From contig PKUI01000116.1 of NCBI GenBank assembly GCA_002869605.1, positions 1 to 18,238 on the forward strand: 18,238 nt of DNA, written 5' to 3'. The notes beneath the pieces were generated by a model that made no database searches, was not told the DNA's origin, and saw only the letters and a list, made by a program, of their open reading frames with translations. The stretch is from Desulfuromonas sp. (GTDB taxonomy: Bacteria > Desulfobacterota > Desulfuromonadia > Desulfuromonadales > SZUA-401). The number at the start of each line of letters is the position of its first letter. Within the stretch, counting starts at the first letter, position 1. The translations under genes were made by a program, and so were the position numbers. This document shows, piece after piece, positions 17,418-18,238 of this stretch.

Positions 17418-18238
17418 TCATTACGATGCCATCATAATCGGCGATAGCCTCGCCGGCCGCATTGCCGGCACTCAACTGACCCGCAGCGGCTGCCGTGTCC
17501 TGACGCTCGAAGAGGGGCTGGCGATCTCGCCTGCATGGTTCACCTCCAGCCTCCAGCTCGAAAACCTGCTTGACCAACTCAGCGGACGTTCCTGCCTGAC
17601 CACTCCCCCCACCTTCCAGGTCATCACCCCGAGTGCGCGGGTCGAAATATGCAGCCGCCATCCACTCGAAGAGGTCCTGCTACGGGAGTTCCCCGAGGAT
17701 GGTCACACCCTGTTCGAGCTTCTAACCTCCCTGCAAAAACGTGGAGAAACTCTGGAGAAAGCCCTGTTCGAGAGCGGCCGTGTGCCTCTCAAAGGGCTCG
17801 GCGGCGAACTCCGCTACCGCTGGCGGGCTCTGCGCAACGGTCTCGGCCTAGCCTCAGGGAAAAAACCTTTCACCGGTCTGCTCCAGAGTCTATCACTGAC
17901 CCCTGCCGGCAACGAATTCACTCAGGCGCTATTCACCGGGCTCTCCCTGACCCCCTACGAGCAGCTCTCCATAACCGAAGCGGCGCTGCTCTGGTCCAGT
18001 CATGCCCGGGAACACGGGGCGTCAGCGTCGGGACTCGACACCCTGCTTCGCCAACGCTACGAACAGTTCCACGGACAGAGCGAACCGCTGGAGAACCTGC
18101 GCCAGATCGATACAACGGCCCAGCAGGTCAAACAGGTGGTGCTGAAAAACGGCAGCAGCTGCACCGCCGATGCCTACCTGATCGCCTCGACTGGACAGCT
18201 CCCGGCACTCTCTCCGCAGGTCAATCAGGCAGGTTTGA
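17410..18238 (+). CDS. FAD-dependent oxidoreductase-like protein (3' end off the right edge)
   Basis: An open frame of 276 codons from the ATG at 17410 to the window edge, overlapping the DUF523 stop by 8 bases; coupled translation is likely because no good Shine-Dalgarno is present. The N-terminus has a Rossmann-type beta-alpha-beta: DAIIIGDSLAGRIAG followed by RSGCRVLTLEE, with E34 in the usual ribose-binding position. The expected G-x-G-x-x-G reads G11-D-S-L-A-G16, the second glycine being Ser. A second family-like element, NGSSCTADAYLIASTG, lies near 256-271. This order fits the NAD(P)/FAD-binding amine-oxidase or phytoene-desaturase-like superfamily, but the substrate cannot be told. No signal peptide is seen. 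Confidence 0.7.
   Translation, partial: MHSHYDAIIIGDSLAGRIAGTQLTRSGCRVLTLEEGLAISPAWFTSSLQLENLLDQLSGRSCLTTPPTFQVITPSARVEICSRHPLEEVLLREFPEDGHTLFELLTSLQKRGETLEKALFESGRVPLKGLGGELRYRWRALRNGLGLASGKKPFTGLLQSLSLTPAGNEFTQALFTGLSLTPYEQLSITEAALLWSSHAREHGASASGLDTLLRQRYEQFHGQSEPLENLRQIDTTAQQVKQVVLKNGSSCTADAYLIASTGQLPALSPQVNQAGL

Overview
The window looks like a core-chromosome segment of a GC-rich anaerobic deltaproteobacterium of the Desulfuromonadales/Geobacter type. This is inferred from gene content and order, not from a marker gene: NAD-dependent PyrK/PyrD, a DHH-CBS-nucleotidyltransferase fusion next to an M50 protease and scpA-scpB, a short PGI, an ExeA-like ATPase beside an acidic TPR protein, and endonuclease-type MutL. 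No tRNA, rRNA, IS element, phage gene or CRISPR array was found. Coding density is very high: the longest stretch between genes is about 155 bases (15043-15198), so no gene-free interval exceeds 300 bases.

Layout. From 1 to about 15,040 every gene lies on the minus strand, so transcription runs right to left. The first transcribed unit is rimI-pyrK-pyrD, ending at a strong intrinsic terminator (12704-12729). Next come the 879-aa DHH/CBS/tRNA nucleotidyltransferase gene, then an M50 site-2-type protease with its own promoter, scpA and scpB (overlapping), a 10-bp perfect hairpin, rluB and pgi. A separate promoter at 5665-5694 then drives the 963-aa acidic TPR gene and the ExeA/MshM-like ATPase, ending at a terminator (1746-1771) only 15 bases before mutL, whose 3' end lies off the left edge. 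From 15,199 rightwards the strand flips: purM, purN, a DUF523 gene and the 5' part of a FAD-dependent oxidoreductase gene form a tight plus-strand operon that leaves the right edge.

Function. Most genes are housekeeping: pyrimidine synthesis (pyrK, pyrD), purine synthesis (purM, purN), chromosome condensation (scpA, scpB), rRNA pseudouridylation (rluB), ribosomal protein acetylation (rimI), tRNA 3'-end maturation (DHH/CBS/NT fusion), sugar phosphate isomerisation (pgi) and mismatch repair (mutL). A pyrimidine operon and a purine operon diverge from one short control region (15043-15198) with two good sigma-70-type promoters and a dyad inside the purM promoter spacer.

The least explained parts are the TPR/ATPase pair with its low-complexity acidic core built from DNA repeats, the partial flavoprotein at the right edge with an altered dinucleotide-binding motif, and intercistronic hairpins sitting about 20 bases before three start codons. 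I see no convincing evidence of a wholly new defence, mobile or biosynthetic system.
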